Source: Rutpela maculata (taxonomy: Eukaryota > Arthropoda > Insecta > Coleoptera > Cerambycidae). Taken from it: a stretch of 64,000 nucleotides of DNA. Of this stretch, positions 1-11,743 are shown piece after piece. The notes under the pieces are model-generated. The model did no database searches and was not told the DNA's origin. It saw only the letters and a list, made by a program, of their open reading frames with translations. The stretch covers positions 21,472,277 through 21,536,276 of the forward strand of contig OW386289.2 of the NCBI GenBank assembly GCA_936432065.2. The letters run 5' to 3'. How positions within the stretch are numbered: the first letter of the stretch is position 1; the number at the start of each line of letters is the position of its first letter. The position numbers were made by a program, and so were the translations under genes.

Positions 1-583
1 CAAATTGGCTGATGAATTTTTAATATGTTGTAGATTTCGATTTTCTGATCAAAAGCTCTCAGCCCCAACTCGATCGTATGTCTAATATTCGAAATACAAC
101 TATAAATTCCTGTAAAATTCTGTATCTCGTCGAACTTTTAATTTAGTGAGAGGTCAAAGAAGCAATTTCCGAAAGTTTTTCAATTAAATTTTTTTGATCA
201 GGAAGACACATACTTTATGTAAAAAATGTTATAGCCAATTTGACTAAATATTATTTTCACTTGTTATTTTTATGCAGATTTCCGGGCGCCTTCGCCAACA
301 TTTTTCAAACTTTAATTTTCTCTACGCTATTTTTATTAAAACAACAAATGTTTTTATTGCAAAATATTATAAAGGGCCCTTTATAATATTTTATAAGAAT
401 CACAATATAAAATGTACGAAAAAAATCATGAATTCGAAATTATTTAAATTGTACAAAAGGTCATTCTTGCACATTTCTTGAGCAGTATCTCGGAAACAAG
501 ACATATGATCAAGTTGGACTCATGAGAGCTTTTGATCGGTAAGTCGAAATCTACAATATATCAAAAATTTAGCCAATTTGACT
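1..583. mobile_element. TIR/foldback element cut by the window edge
   Basis: Bases 1-92 match the reverse complement of about 497-583 with roughly 80-85% identity. The shared blocks include GTAGATTTCGA and GATCAAAAGCTCTCA. The two arms enclose about 400 bp of AT-rich sequence without a protein signature. The left end lies at or beyond the window start, so no target duplication can be checked. The superfamily is unknown. Confidence 0.65.
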
Positions 584-1074
584 GTACGAAAATTTACATA
601 ATTGTGTGGGGTTCTCTGTACGAAAGCTACATAACAATACATAATATACTTACAAAAAAAATGTTCGGACCCCCCCCCCCCCCCCCCGAATAAAAATCCT
701 GGCTACGTCACTGACATGCAGAACGACAAAAAAACTAGACAGATTTGTTACTCACATACGTGTATTATTACGTTATTTGCCCCACCAGCACCACCCCTAT
801 CCCGGAAGTTTCTGGGGTTAATATTGATTTGCGGAAAATTTCCACATACACAAATTACTTCTAACAATGGCTACTAGATGTACGACTCAAAAAAACGTCA
901 AAAAAACAAAAGTCGGTATCCTCTACAATTACCTATAAATTTATTTAATAATTTTGAAATTTATCACTATAAAGCCTTTATAGAACACTGTGCGTTTTAT
1001 TCACTGTGAAAAACTCACCTTTTTTCGTAGAAAGGTAGATATTAACTACCAAAACACCATAACAGTGACAACCA
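584..1074. other. AT-rich non-coding stretch with an 18-C run
   Basis: There is no coding signal on either strand. A homopolymer of 18 C occupies 670-687 and is followed by a short GC-richer segment (GGCTACGTCACTGACATGC). Confidence 0.6.
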
Positions 1075-1306
1075 CCGCCATAGTGCCCACAAACCACCCA
1101 TACCTATAGACTTTCAACTTATATGGAAGCAAATGGAATCACTTTGTACGGTCACGTGATGTAAGTGTAGTTGCGCTTCCAACCCAGAGATGTCGCGCTC
1201 TAGAGTAATTTTATCAATAGTGTTGGTAGCAAAAAAAATAGTTGGCAGCGACGTGGTGTCACAAACGTCAAAGTTATGGTCAAAGTTGTTTATTGTTTGG
1301 AAATGG

Positions 1307-1459
1307 GATATAAAATGTTGTGTTATTAATTGTGAGGACAGTATGATTCATAAGCATCGGTTCCCTCATCCATCTAAAGACCTCAATAGATTTTAAAAAG
1401 TGGTTAAGAGTAATCAACAATCCACTGTTTGTCATCGACATTTTGAAAGCCGGTATTAT
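1307..1459 (+). pseudogene. Degenerate THAP zinc-finger fragment
   Basis: The frame starting at 1190 reads KCCVINC followed by HRFPHP, then stops at 1394-1396. Further on, in the same frame, comes VCHRHF (1427-1444). A THAP domain has the pattern C-x2-4-C, a conserved FP-type patch, a Trp, then C-x2-H-F; the first, second and last elements are all here. Shifting one base at 1391-1399 gives FKKWL, which supplies the missing Trp. The domain therefore looks broken by small indels around an A/T run. What follows is non-coding. THAP domains bind DNA in P-type transposases and in host regulators. The domain call is moderately sure; function is lost. Confidence 0.55.
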
Positions 1460-1483
1460 TTATGCGGAAGGTGCTTTACAATG

Positions 1484-1706
1484 GTGATCTAATAAAATAC
1501 TTTTTACTTTGTTTTTTATCGCTAATGTATTGTAAGTAAACTTTACTGCAGTTTCAACATTAAGCGTTCCATTTTGAAACGAGGATCTCTTGTGAAATGT
1601 GAAATATTTGAAAATGACACGCTTAGTGTTGAAACTGCAGTAACGTTTAGTTACAATAAATTAGTGATAAAAAATAATGTAAAAAGTGATTTATTAGATC
1701 ATCATG
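1484..1706. mobile_element. Foldback MITE of about 220 bp
   Basis: The left arm (about 1485-1567) and right arm (about 1619-1702) are near-complete reverse complements. Shared blocks include GATCTAATAAA, CTTTTTAC and ACTGCAGTTTCAACA. The loop is about 50 nt. It lies just downstream of the THAP relic inside the same TIR unit. Confidence 0.75.
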
Positions 1707-2058
1707 ATTAATTAATTATTTCAAAGAAGGGTTTCCACTATTCAGTTTTAATTAATATATGTTATTCAAACCTCTTGAATCATTAATTTTATTACCCAAA
1801 ATATTTTGTTTCTGCAGCATAATTTCAGTGTCTTTGAAACTGTGCTAGTCATATTTTGATATTTAATTATCAAATGTGGCATAGTACTGCTTTTAAAAGT
1901 ATTTAAATGAGATTTAAGATTATTTAAAACTTCCCGCCGGCCGCCAATATAGCTCCGCTTGCGCTTCCAACCACCAGAGGCGCTTCAGTTTTGATCCCAT
2001 TTGAATGTACGGCAGTAGAACGTCTATAGGTGTGGGTTGTTTGTGATAGTGCCATAAA

Positions 2059-5000
2059 TCATAAATTATTAGTCTTAAAAAGATAAAAAGTAATCCACAG
2101 TCAACTTCATGCGCATGCGCACAGTTTCAACATTGGTATCGACCTGTTATCGAGCAAAATCATAAAGGGATTTTTGGCGAGTCACCTTTAATAGCGGTTG
2201 TGGTAATTCTTTAGACACGACTAAATCTCGATTTGCGCATTCGTGTAATATATTCATAGATAAAATATATATATTATTATATAGATGGTTATCTCCCTGT
2301 TAATAATTCTATGACAGTTTGCATGCAGCGCTTTGTGGGTGGTACCGTACTAAATTAATAGCGGGAAACTTTGAAAACCTTATATCCTTATTAAATTTCA
2401 CTTTGTATTTTATAAAAATAAAAAAAAAACAACACTAACTGTGTAAAATATTTTATTATCTAACTAATACATACATGAAAATAAATTATTTTCTGTGTTT
2501 TTTATATTTTACAAACCTATCACACTCCATTAATCTAATTTTGTTATAAAAAAGTTTAGGTTTATGTGCATCTAGGAATTGTTTACATTTTTAGTAAATA
2601 CATGTATATAAAAATCTAAGAAATAATTAATAAATATTTCAGATATATTATGTTTGGTACAAGTAAAATATTGAAAGTCTTCTATGTTAAAAAGTAAATA
2701 AAACCCTTTAAAGTATGGATCCAATTTTTAATCGAACGGGGAACTGATTGTTTATTTTCTTTATGGAATTTTATATTTCGTAACACTTTGACTGCTTCAT
2801 ACCAAAATTCAATACGATCCGAGTTTTCTTTCACAGCACACTTCTTATTTATTTCCCTTTTAATTGACACTATCAAATAATTTTTCTATAAATAAATAGA
2901 AGAAAATCTGCAGTGCCCTCGGCCTCCGGTAAATCTTTCAGCCCTGAAATTAATTGTAACAAATTAATATACTGTGTACTTTCTTATTTTTTAAGCGATG
3001 ACTATGTTGGGCATATTAAATTGTAGACATTTTTAAGGGCTTTAAACACGCATACAGAGTGATTTAAAAAATATATATTATAGATTATGTTTTTTTATAT
3101 TACTATTTCTGCCATTTATGACAACTCCGAAGTTCAACTATTGCCTATGCTAGAAGATTACTACAAAAATATAACCTTACCTCTTTATCTAAACATGGGA
3201 ATCGATGCATTACAGTTTGTTTATATGCATTATAAAAAGAAGAAACACAAAACTTAAACACCATTATAGAAGTTATTTTATTTTTTTAGCAGTGAACACC
3301 AATGTAACACCGAGAATAAAACACTTACGAGAAATGTAAATAATGTCAACCTGTCAACATAGAACAAATGTCAAAATCAAATTCGAATCCCGAAACCGCG
3401 AAAGCGATTGAAGCGACAAGTGCGTGGTACCAAGTACTAAATACTGTTTGACCTTCGCCGTATAAGATAAAAATCTTTATATAATTATATATATATTTTT
3501 TCTATGAATATATTATACAACGCTGATGCCTGAAGACACGACCAAAATAACAGGTTCGATTCTGCAGCGGTATACAACGGTTACCAACCGTGAGGGGTTT
3601 GCGCACAACGATTTTGACTCCACGGCTCGTCAGGAGTTTGTGCACAACGATTTTGGCTTCGTCGCGCGCGGCGTGAAATATCCAGCTGTAATATATTGTA
3701 CAAGATTATTCATTATATTTTGACCCCTCCCCCCCCTTAACTCCTTTGTTTTTAGAGATATAAAAAAAAGTTAAATACAAAATTTGTAGGGTTACATCTA
3801 TATTTTTTAAAATACAACTAAAAAAACAAAAGCCTGCATAGGTCACGTGATATAAAGATGAAGGTAATTTTTTTTTAATGGAACACCCTGTATAATTTTG
3901 GATATTCGGATAGATATTGCCATTACGAATACAATCGTTTTTTTAAAAACTTCGTACGATTAAAAATAACGATTTTATGGCGATCTTAAAATTGAAAATA
4001 TTGATGATAGAATCGAAATAATTGCTTAAGGTGGCTGTGACCAAAACTAAAAAAGTCAAACTCACAGCGTTCTTCGGCATAATTCGTTTATTTATGTCAA
4101 AAAAACGCTGCACGACTTGTTTAAATATCCATTGCTAACTATATCCAGTGGCGATATGTCTTCTTGTATACCTGCACAGATATTTCTAATTTTACTATAT
4201 TTATTATATAAATTATCAAGCAGTTATTATTTCTGTTTTGACTTTACATTGATACGCTATTACTAGTAATGTAGATATAAGCTACTTAGAAATATCTTAA
4301 TTTGGAATATTATACGATACATACCTTTTCTCTTTAATATATATGTCATGTTTGGTTTAGTATTTGGATTGTGATATATGAATGCCATAAATTGTAGGTT
4401 AGGTTGATATTTTACAACCGAGTTTCCAGACATCGAAACCATCCAGTGTACGCAATTCAACATAAATGGTAAACTACAATTTCCGAGCCATTTTCATTAA
4501 GAAAATCGGAATTTAATTTTTAGTATTAAATATAAATTCATTGATGGATCCTTCACGTAGGTCCCTTCAGGACTTACTTTTAGCTAACAGAAGCTATATT
4601 CTATTTTTCTTCTATATACTTCCTAAAACAATGGAAAAGGGAAGGACAATTTTATTTTAATTTCATTTCTATATTTAATACTTACCAGTAAACAGCGTAA
4701 CGAACAGTAGCGAAAAATTTAAATGTTTTAAATTTTTCTTTATTTGAAACAGGAGGGCATTGTAACATTTACAATAGCAAATTTACACGTATTTAAACTT
4801 TATGGTTCAATTTCACATATTTAACACACTGTATAGACAATAAGTATATTTTTGTAAGTGAAATATAACTTAGGACGACAGGCTATCGTTAGATATTAAG
4901 TGTGTTCTATAGGAAGGCAAATGCCTTGCACTTTTCTACTTTTGTTTAGTTCCATGAAGAAGCTATGTAACATGTATTTAGCCTGGTTTTTTTAGTTTAT

Positions 5001-5303
5001 AGATATTTTATTGTACAAGACTCTCAATCCAGCTTTCTGTGATATACCTAGAAATACAGTTCTATTTACTTATATTATTGACACTTGGACGTGTTTGAGT
5101 GTGAGATTATATATAAATATGTAGGTACTTACAGCTTTAATTGAATAATTTCAATATATTATGAAATGTTAACATAATAATCTTGATCCTATTTAATCTT
5201 TATTATTGATTTCTAGCATCTGACAAATCCATTTTAGGTTAACAGTTAAACAAGCTACACCTGTTGAGTGGGTATGTAATTACATCCATGTAAATTTTTG
5301 AAT
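2059..5303. other. AT-rich non-coding region
   Basis: There is no convincing gene over 3.2 kb. The one compositional oddity is a GC-richer patch at 3360-3690 (see the 39-bp duplication). A copy of the common insect repeat end CACCCTGTATA lies near 3888. Short open frames elsewhere lack codon bias or recognisable domains. Confidence 0.55.
3593..3672 (+). repeat. In-frame 39-bp tandem duplication in a GC-rich patch
   Basis: Two 39-nt units share GCACAACGATTTTG. Within the open frame 3526-3723 they would encode GFAHNDFDSTARQ and EFVHNDFGFVARG. The frame is only 65 codons with no upstream or downstream support. I do not call it a gene, but the patch differs in composition from its surroundings. 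Confidence 0.4.
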
Positions 5304-5936
5304 AGGCGTCTGAATTTAAGATGCCAGCGCCAAAGTGGAGAACTCGTGAACTAATTATAGGCTTTTTGTTTGTTATATGGCGAATACCTATATTGATTTT
5401 GTTCTGTTTATTGTTGTTTTTGGCGTTAAAAATAATAACATTAATAATATATGACCTAAAGGTTTGCAAGATTTTGTTGTAAGTGATTTGCAAGATGTTA
5501 ATGGCATGATTCAGCAAAATTCATATTTTTTTAGGTTATCTAGTTTTTCCCTTGAAAAGTACAGTTTCTTCGACATAAACGGTGTCTGGCTAGTTAAATA
5601 TTAATAAACCTAAATATTTCTCTAAATTTATATACAGTTGTAGTTTAAATCACTTTTTTCAGGAAACATGAGTGACATTTAGGTTAAGCATATTGCAATG
5701 TATGGAACATTTGTGAAGCACTAAAAATGTAAAAATTCTAAGTGTGTGTATGAAGGGGAATGTTTTAAATGCAGGACATATTATTTTGTGTGGTACAACC
5801 CATATTCAACACAAAACTTAAAAATGTGTATGCTCTATGTTTACAAACAAGTAAAATAAATGAAACAGTATTTTGTAAAATATGAAACAGAAATATTCAG
5901 GGGTAAGACATAATAGTGGATGGTGCAATAGTATAC

Positions 5937-6397
5937 AGAGTCAGAAAATTTTTCATTTGGGTCGGCAATGAGAGCAAGCGAGAGCGAAGCACCTAGGCTA
6001 TTCTTTTTTATCGTATAACACATCCTTCTGATGCCACCTGCTTTCCCCACCACATGTGCGTGGGCAACTCTGCTTGCGGAATTTCAATTTGTTTCCGTCT
6101 TCCACTTGCAATGTAAAGAATTATTTGACTCGTTTTGAAAGTAAAACGGGTTAAATAATTTCAGTTATTAAAGCACGTAATAATATTACCTATACTGAAC
6201 AGAGCCAACTACATCCTTCCTTTGAATAAATGGTACTGAAATTTTTAATAGCAATAATGATGTATGTACGTGTTTTCTTGATAGCGCGTCATTATTTGCT
6301 CCCTCTACTAGAGCACTGGTACACGCCTTTATTGTAGGCGGGTCTGTCAGGCCGTTGAAACTATGCGTGCCACCCAAATCCAACATTTTCCGAATGT
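5937..6397. mobile_element. Insertion within the left TIR copy, repeated at 15 kb
   Basis: This segment is absent at the corresponding point of the right copy, where GCAATAGTAT runs directly into TATATTAC. About 5945-6090 is also present, inverted, at 15010-15135; both share CACATGTGGTG, GAAAGCAGGTGGCA and CGCTCTCGCTTGCTCT. It is therefore a separate dispersed repeat. The ends show no obvious TIR and the target duplication is at most a few bases. Confidence 0.6.
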
Positions 6398-6717
6398 GTA
6401 TATTACTTTTAAATATACTGGAATTACATATATTTACTTATTTCAAAAATTTCACTTACAATGTGTGATTGTCTAGGACATTATTATTGCTACTCGGGCC
6501 ACGGTTATTTGCACCAACTTTTCCCCTCTCAATGCCTGGTTAAAGGTGTCTACATTAAAGAGGGTATGCTTTGAACATTGCAGTGCAACTCAACTTTCAC
6601 GAGTTGTCCCTGCAATCTACAAAGGATACCGACTAGGTTGGCTCCAGCCAATTGTAGCTCCTTTAATCGCTATCATATTTTTAATAACTTAGCATCTCAG
6701 TTTATCATTTACTTATT

Positions 6718-6875
6718 AGGGAGTTATCGCGGAAGATAACGTATGTACGTTAAACCTTATCTTTGACATCTACGCTTGCGCATGTTTGTTTTTGTACGTG
6801 AAAACCAATATGCGCTTGCTTAGATGTCAAAAATAACGTTTAACGCAAATACGTTATCTTTTGCGATAACTCCCT
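6718..6875. mobile_element. 158-bp MITE with a 3-bp target duplication
   Basis: The terminal inverted repeats start AGGGAGTTATCGC and end GCGATAACTCCCT, and inner homology continues through AAGATAACGTA. The element is flanked by ATT on both sides (6715-6717 and 6876-6878). The other copy of the host repeat (reverse strand near 7982-7990) has the uninterrupted empty site with a single ATT. A 3-bp duplication suits PIF/Harbinger-like elements, but the usual TTA/TAA is not seen. Confidence 0.85.
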
Positions 6876-7004
6876 ATTGTTGATATCATCGTGCACTAAA
6901 GAGACAATGACAGAAAAGCCCATAATTAGTTTGACTATAGACCACCAGGTGGCGTACTCCTTATTTTCAGACGCCTTAGAATCAATGAGTAAATAGTACA
7001 CAGG

Positions 7005-7570
7005 CAGTGTTGGTAACTTTTCTGGCTTGCGCATCCGTAGACACGCCCAAAAAAATCCGTAGAACTTGATAATAAATCCGTAGAACTAAATAAATAATAA
7101 TAATAATAACTAAATAACCGCAGGCAGGGAACTAAAAGTACACCATATTTTTTTATGAATCGGGGGGGGGGGGGGTAATAACGAACACTAGTTTCGCCTG
7201 AAATCAGAATATGAGTGAACCTTATACTCTACAAATATTGGCTAAGTTAATTTCAAATAAATATTAAAATGTCAAAATGTGGTGTCATCCCATCTTTTCT
7301 TTTAAATAAGACTACTAATGCGAACTCACAGCCATGGATCATGACCACAGATGATAGAATGCATTCTGTCATGACTATTAAAAATTAAAATTAAAACCGT
7401 AAACTGTGATGGCGTCGGCTCAGTAGCCACGAACTGGTTGATTTTCTTACTTCGCAAATAATTAATGAATATCCTTAAATATCCGTAGATAAATACAGTT
7501 TATCGGAAAATCGGAGCTGGCACAAAAAATCCGTAGATCTACGGATAAATCCGTAGGGTTACCACCACTG
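7005..7570. mobile_element. hAT-type non-autonomous element
   Basis: The termini are CAGTGTTGGTAAC and GTTACCACCACTG. Imperfect subterminal ATCCGTAGA-type repeats occur at both ends (7031-7085 and 7525-7560). The flanks are TACACAGG and TAACACAGG, an 8-bp target duplication differing by one inserted base. CAGTG ends plus an ~8-bp duplication are hAT hallmarks. It contains a 14-G run at 7162-7175 and no transposase. It lies between the two inverted AGGCGTCTGA copies. Confidence 0.75.
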
Positions 7571-7883
7571 TAACACAGGAGAGAACAGAGAGAATGACGA
7601 GAGGCGCAAGCTAGATGTGAAAATCCTTCGCTTTTTGATGTAATTACTGTATATTTCCATCTTTATTTCTAATACTGATTTTGGTATTTTGTCGTCCTCG
7701 TCTAGCAAAAGGGGGAATAAAGATAGAGGCGCTGTTTGTCATATGTCGTGTAATGTTGGCAACACCAGGCAGCAAGAAAAATCCCAATATTTCTGACGTC
7801 ATTTCTTAGCAAGATTTGACGTTTGCGACAGAGGACAATACCTGAGCAGAGAGGTTATAGATTATTTTGTTTTTATTGTTTAT
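7571..7883. other. Spacer between repeats, no gene seen
   Basis: This is about 310 bp between the hAT element and the right TIR copy. It contains AGAATGACGAGAGGCGCAAG; its reverse complement shares the core CCTCTCGTCATTCTC with sequence near 16660. No open frame or RNA gene is supported. Confidence 0.5.
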
Positions 7884-9000
7884 AGGCGTCTGAAAGTAAG
7901 GAGTACGCCACCTGGTGGTCTATAGTCAAACTAATTATGGGCCTTTCTGTCAGTGTCTCTTTAGTGTACGATGATATCAACAATAAGTAAAATGATAAAC
8001 TTAGATGCTAAGTTATTAAAAATATGATAGCGTTTAAAGAGGCTAAACAAGATACAATTTGCTGGAGCCAACCTAGTCGGTATCCTTTGTAGATTGCAGG
8101 GACAACTCGAGAAAGCTGAGTTGCACTGCAATGTTCAAAGCATACCCTCTTTAATGTAGACACCTTTAACCAGGCATTGAGAGGGGAAAAGCTGATGCAA
8201 ATAACCCTGAGTAGAAATAATAATAACCTGGACAACCACACACTGTAAGTGAAATTTTTGAAATAAGTAAACATATAATTTCAGTATATTTATAAAAGTA
8301 ATATATACTATTGCACCATGCACTACTATGTTTTACCCCTGAATATTTTACAAAATACTGTTTCATTTATTTCACTTAAAGAATTAATAAATGTCTTCAG
8401 TTATATTCAATGTACCACTAATTTCATGGGTATTTGAATCTGAGACACTTGTTTGTGAACATAGAGCATACACATTTATTAAGTTTTGTGTTGAATATGG
8501 GTTGTACCACACAAAATAATATGTCCTGCATTTAAAACATCTTCTCCTTCATACACACACTTAGAATTTTTACATTTTTAGTGCTTCCCAAATGTTCCAT
8601 ACATTGCAATATGCTTAACCTAAATGTCACTCATGTTTCCTGAAAGAAATGTGGTTTAAACTACAACTGTACATAAATTTAAAGAAATATTTTAGTTTAT
8701 TGATATTTAACTAGCCAGACACCGTTTATGTTGAGGAAACTATACTTTTTAAGGGAAAAACTAGATAACCTAAAAAAATATGAATTTTGCTGAATAATGC
8801 CATTAACATATTGCAAATCACTTACAACAAAAATCTTACAAACCTAAGTCATGTATTATTAATGTTATTATTTTTAACGTCAAAAGTAACAATAAACAGA
8901 AAAAAATCAATATGAGTATTCGCCACATAAACAAACAAAAAGCCTATAATTAGTTCACGAGTTCTCCACTTTGGCGCTGGCATCTTAAATTCAGACGCCT
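7884..9000 (-). mobile_element. AGGCGTCTGA-ended TIR element, right copy
   Basis: This is the inverted partner of 5304-6976. It is 1117 bp and ends AGGCGTCTGAA / TTCAGACGCCT. It lacks both insertions carried by the left copy and so preserves their empty sites. It contains a short reverse-strand frame of 88 codons (8008-8274) whose central residues are shared with the left copy. No transposase motif is recognised, so it is treated as non-autonomous. Confidence 0.75.
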
Positions 9001-10415
9001 ATTGCTTATGATACAGCGAAAACTGTTTTTCTCCAATAAGTGTTTCAGGCGGTAACAGAATGTATTAAATAGGTGGTCCGACGTACGGCACTTTCCTATG
9101 AAAATAATGGCTTCATAAGTGCATGCTTTCTATTTAATTTAGTAGATGGCGCGAGCTTTAACGTCTTACGAAAACTTGGATATAGATAGATGAATTTGCT
9201 TTGCTGCATATAGTGTTGCATATATTCATAACTGAACAGCCATTTCAATTATCTAAAGGAACAAATATTCACCAGTTTCAGATTTATATAGGTATGGTAA
9301 GAAAATAAAACGTATGTAAAATATACAAATTTATTTGTAACAACAGTACTGGGCGCGATGGGTTGCAATATTATAAGAACAAGATTTACACAATATGTTT
9401 ACAAATAGTTCCTTTCTCTAAAATTACTGAGCATTCTCTATGGCCCCAACATGAGTTGACTTTAATTGCACATCAGAATGAACACTTTAATAATAATATT
9501 TCTACTTGGTCCACCTAACCAAGCATTGTAGAATCAATTTTTAGAAAAATATGCTGCAATTCTTCTACACTGATCGGTTTACTGATTGATGTTAACTTAA
9601 TATCCTTATGAAAAAAATAACCTCTATTGTAGGACCAAACATGAGACCAAACCCAACCTGAAAATAGAAATTACACAAATAATTACTTAAAAAACTAAAT
9701 TATCATTTGGAAACAAATACTATCTAAAAAGCACTTACCGTCTTAAAACATGTAATTAATTTATCATGCTGTTCTGCCTTATGTAAACACTAAGCTTCTA
9801 CTTTCAATACATTTATGAATACCCCAATTCTTATTTGGTAATTTGACGTCACATTCTTCAGACAAAATTTTTTCTAGTAAGTAAATATAAATACAAACTC
9901 TCAGAAATAAGGATAAATTATACTATCGTAAACATCACTCATATTTAATAACTTCTTAATTTTCTGAAGAACAAGCATCTAATTTGCTTAGAAGTGCACC
10001 TTTCTTCAACTTTTTTCTTTAAAACTGCCGCTAAAAGCATAAAATATATTTAAAAAGACGTTTTTATGCCTATAGGTTATGTTACAAATATTTATGTAAA
10101 TTTAAAACTTACAGTGTATATAACAACTCCATTTTCAGACTGTGAAGTAAAACTACTTTTTATACTGCTGAAGCAAAAATGTTTTTCACAAACATGTGGC
10201 TTTTTATTTCAAGTAGGTACTTTGTAAACTATCACATTTCGATCTCTTCAGTATTTTTTGGCACTAAGAAAAGTGGTCTTTACCGTCATAAGCATAAGTA
10301 CACAAATAGGCACTCCATATTTTCTAACCATATGTTTTATGAAAATATAGTTGACTTTTTTATATTTAGCGCCAGCATATTGAATGTATTTCTTCTAGAT
10401 ATTTGATATCAAAAT
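9001..10415. other. AT-rich non-coding region
   Basis: I see no gene, no strong inverted repeat and no satellite. The 75-codon frame at 10179-10406 is compositionally like its surroundings and lacks domains. Confidence 0.5.
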
Positions 10416-10426
10416 GTTTGACTTAA

Positions 10427-10579
10427 GGCCATTACTTTCGGTCCCGATTAAACGTTAACGGTGGGTCAAACGAATTCAGTTACCATGGAAACAATTGTAC
10501 TTTCATACCATCATACTTTCAATGATTAGCCGACGGTTAAAGTTTAACCACGTTTAACGTTGACAGAAAGTAACGGCCC
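10427..10579. mobile_element. 153-bp MITE in the terminus of hAT element A
   Basis: The ends are GGCCATTACTTTC and GAAAGTAACGGCC(C), with further internal complementarity around AACGTTAA. It is flanked by TAA on both sides (10424-10426 and 10580-10582). A 3-bp TAA duplication fits PIF/Harbinger-like MITEs. It split the first bases of hAT element A, so it is younger than that insertion. Confidence 0.8.
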
Positions 10580-11288
10580 TAAGGCATGGGTAACTCGTGA
10601 GCGAGTTAACTCAAAGAGCCGGCTCAGTACTGCGAGTCAAATGAATCGGATCTCGATTTCCGAATTACATGACTCTCGGCTCTTTTCATGAACGCCGGCT
10701 CATTTGCAGCTGTCGAGTCACCACGACTCGAACGTCGGTGACAGATAGAATAGAAACGAATCGTTCGGTTCTTCAGATAATTCGGTTCACTTGAATCAGC
10801 TGATTACGTTTGTGAATAGGCATTGTGTTTGATGTGTGCGTAGGTGAACATTGGCGTGCGAATCGACTTTCACTGTTTAGTAGAGAAATGATTCCAAATC
10901 TCGCTATTTTTTCTGGATGGTGGCATTTTAAAATGTCTGTTGGAATACAGTTAATACAATAAGTATATAAGTTGCTTACAAATGTAGGTATCTATAATAA
11001 TTAAAATGCACGTATTTGTCTCTATAAAAGTGTGTAAAAAATTATCTCTCCGAATCTCCACAGTGGCAAGAGTCTACTAACGTGAACCGACTTGAGTCCT
11101 GACTTGGTTTGTGCCAGCAAATGACATCTTCATCCCACCCGCTCATATAACTTTTCAACGCGCGCATGACATGCGAACCGTGTGGGTTATTAAGTGAATT
11201 GTGAGTCATGTAGCTCTTTTGAGTCAACTCACTGAGCCGGCTCGTTTATAGGAGCCAGATGCGAAGAGGCGGATCTGGCGGATCTTGC

Positions 11289-11718
11289 CAGCGGCGGCTG
11301 GTGAAATTTCAATATTTTTTTTCTCGTCTGTGGCGCATGGGACCCATACGAAATTTGGGAAATAACATCTAGAGAAGCACTTCTCTAATGACCCCTAAAA
11401 AATTTTGAAAAAGCAGTTTGCGAAAAAATTTTTGAAAATTTGCTAGCCTCCCCTGGGTCTAGGGACCCCTGTTTACTTTTATTTTTTTTTGTCATATGCA
11501 TTTGACTTTTCATAAAAATGCATCGACAGATTTTAGAGTTTGTGAAAATATTTTCATTACTAACTGAAATACAATGAACTGAAATTTTGTAATTTACAAT
11601 TTAACAAATTACAATATTTCAATTCGTTGGATCTCTAGATGTTATTTCCCAAGTTTCGTATGGGTCCCATGCGCCACAGACGAGAAAAAAAATATTGAAA
11701 TTTCACCAGCCGCCACTG
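11289..11718. mobile_element. hAT-type MITE B (CAGTGGCGGC), full copy
   Basis: The terminal inverted repeats of about 90 bp begin CAGCGGCGGCTGGTG and end CACCAGCCGCCACTG. It is flanked by a perfect 8-bp duplication GATCTTGC (11281-11288 and 11719-11726). It is 430 bp with no coding capacity. Partial copies of the same family lie at 17771-17852 and 41957-42139. It is nested near the right end of hAT element A. Confidence 0.9.
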
Positions 11719-11743
11719 GATCTTGCCCATCTCTAGTTTGACT

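Larger units (their letters stand above)
1075..2058. mobile_element. Degenerate TIR-bounded unit enclosing a THAP relic
   Basis: About 1083-1145 matches the reverse complement of about 1995-2055; both contain CACAAAC, ACCTATAGAC and CAAATGG blocks. In addition, TGCGCTTCCAACC occurs in direct orientation near both ends (about 1172 and 1960). The ~0.98-kb unit holds a broken THAP zinc-finger frame and a foldback element. THAP domains are the DNA-binding modules of P-element-type transposases, so a decayed P-like transposon is one reading; no catalytic domain remains. The ends are too diverged to define a target duplication. Confidence 0.45.
5304..6976 (+). mobile_element. AGGCGTCTGA-ended TIR element, left copy (with insertions)
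   Basis: The ends are AGGCGTCTGAA and its complement TTTCAGACGCCT. Its body is the reverse complement of 7884-9000 over almost its whole length, for example TTTGGCGCTGG near one end and CACCAGGTGGCGTACTCC near the other. This copy is longer because it carries a 158-bp MITE (6718-6875) and a further ~460-bp insertion (about 5937-6397). Both copies keep the stretch coding NAWLKVSTLKRVCFEHC, but it is interrupted by stops nearby. The superfamily is unknown and no clean target duplication is visible. Confidence 0.75.
10424..11735 (+). mobile_element. hAT-type element A, copy 1, with two nested insertions
   Basis: The outer flanks are a perfect 8-bp target duplication GTTTGACT (10416-10423 and 11736-11743). 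The element begins TAAGGCATGGGTAACTCG (re-joined across the insertion at 10427-10579) and ends TTGCCCATCTCTA, a hAT-like TAGAGATGGGCAA end read on the reverse strand. Its body is about 95% identical to 18929-19626. Removing the nested MITEs at 10427-10579 and 11289-11718 restores a ~700-bp element. There is no transposase; the motif CTCAAAGAGCCGGCTC near one end recurs inverted near the other. Confidence 0.88.

Noticed and set aside
3526..3723. Small gene with 13-residue repeats
   Set aside because: Isolated 65-codon frame without homology or conserved context; only the tandem duplication is reported.
8008..8366. Three overlapping reverse-strand frames
   Set aside because: They lie in the AGGCGTCTGA element; the two copies share the sequence but both carry stops, and no transposase motif is present.
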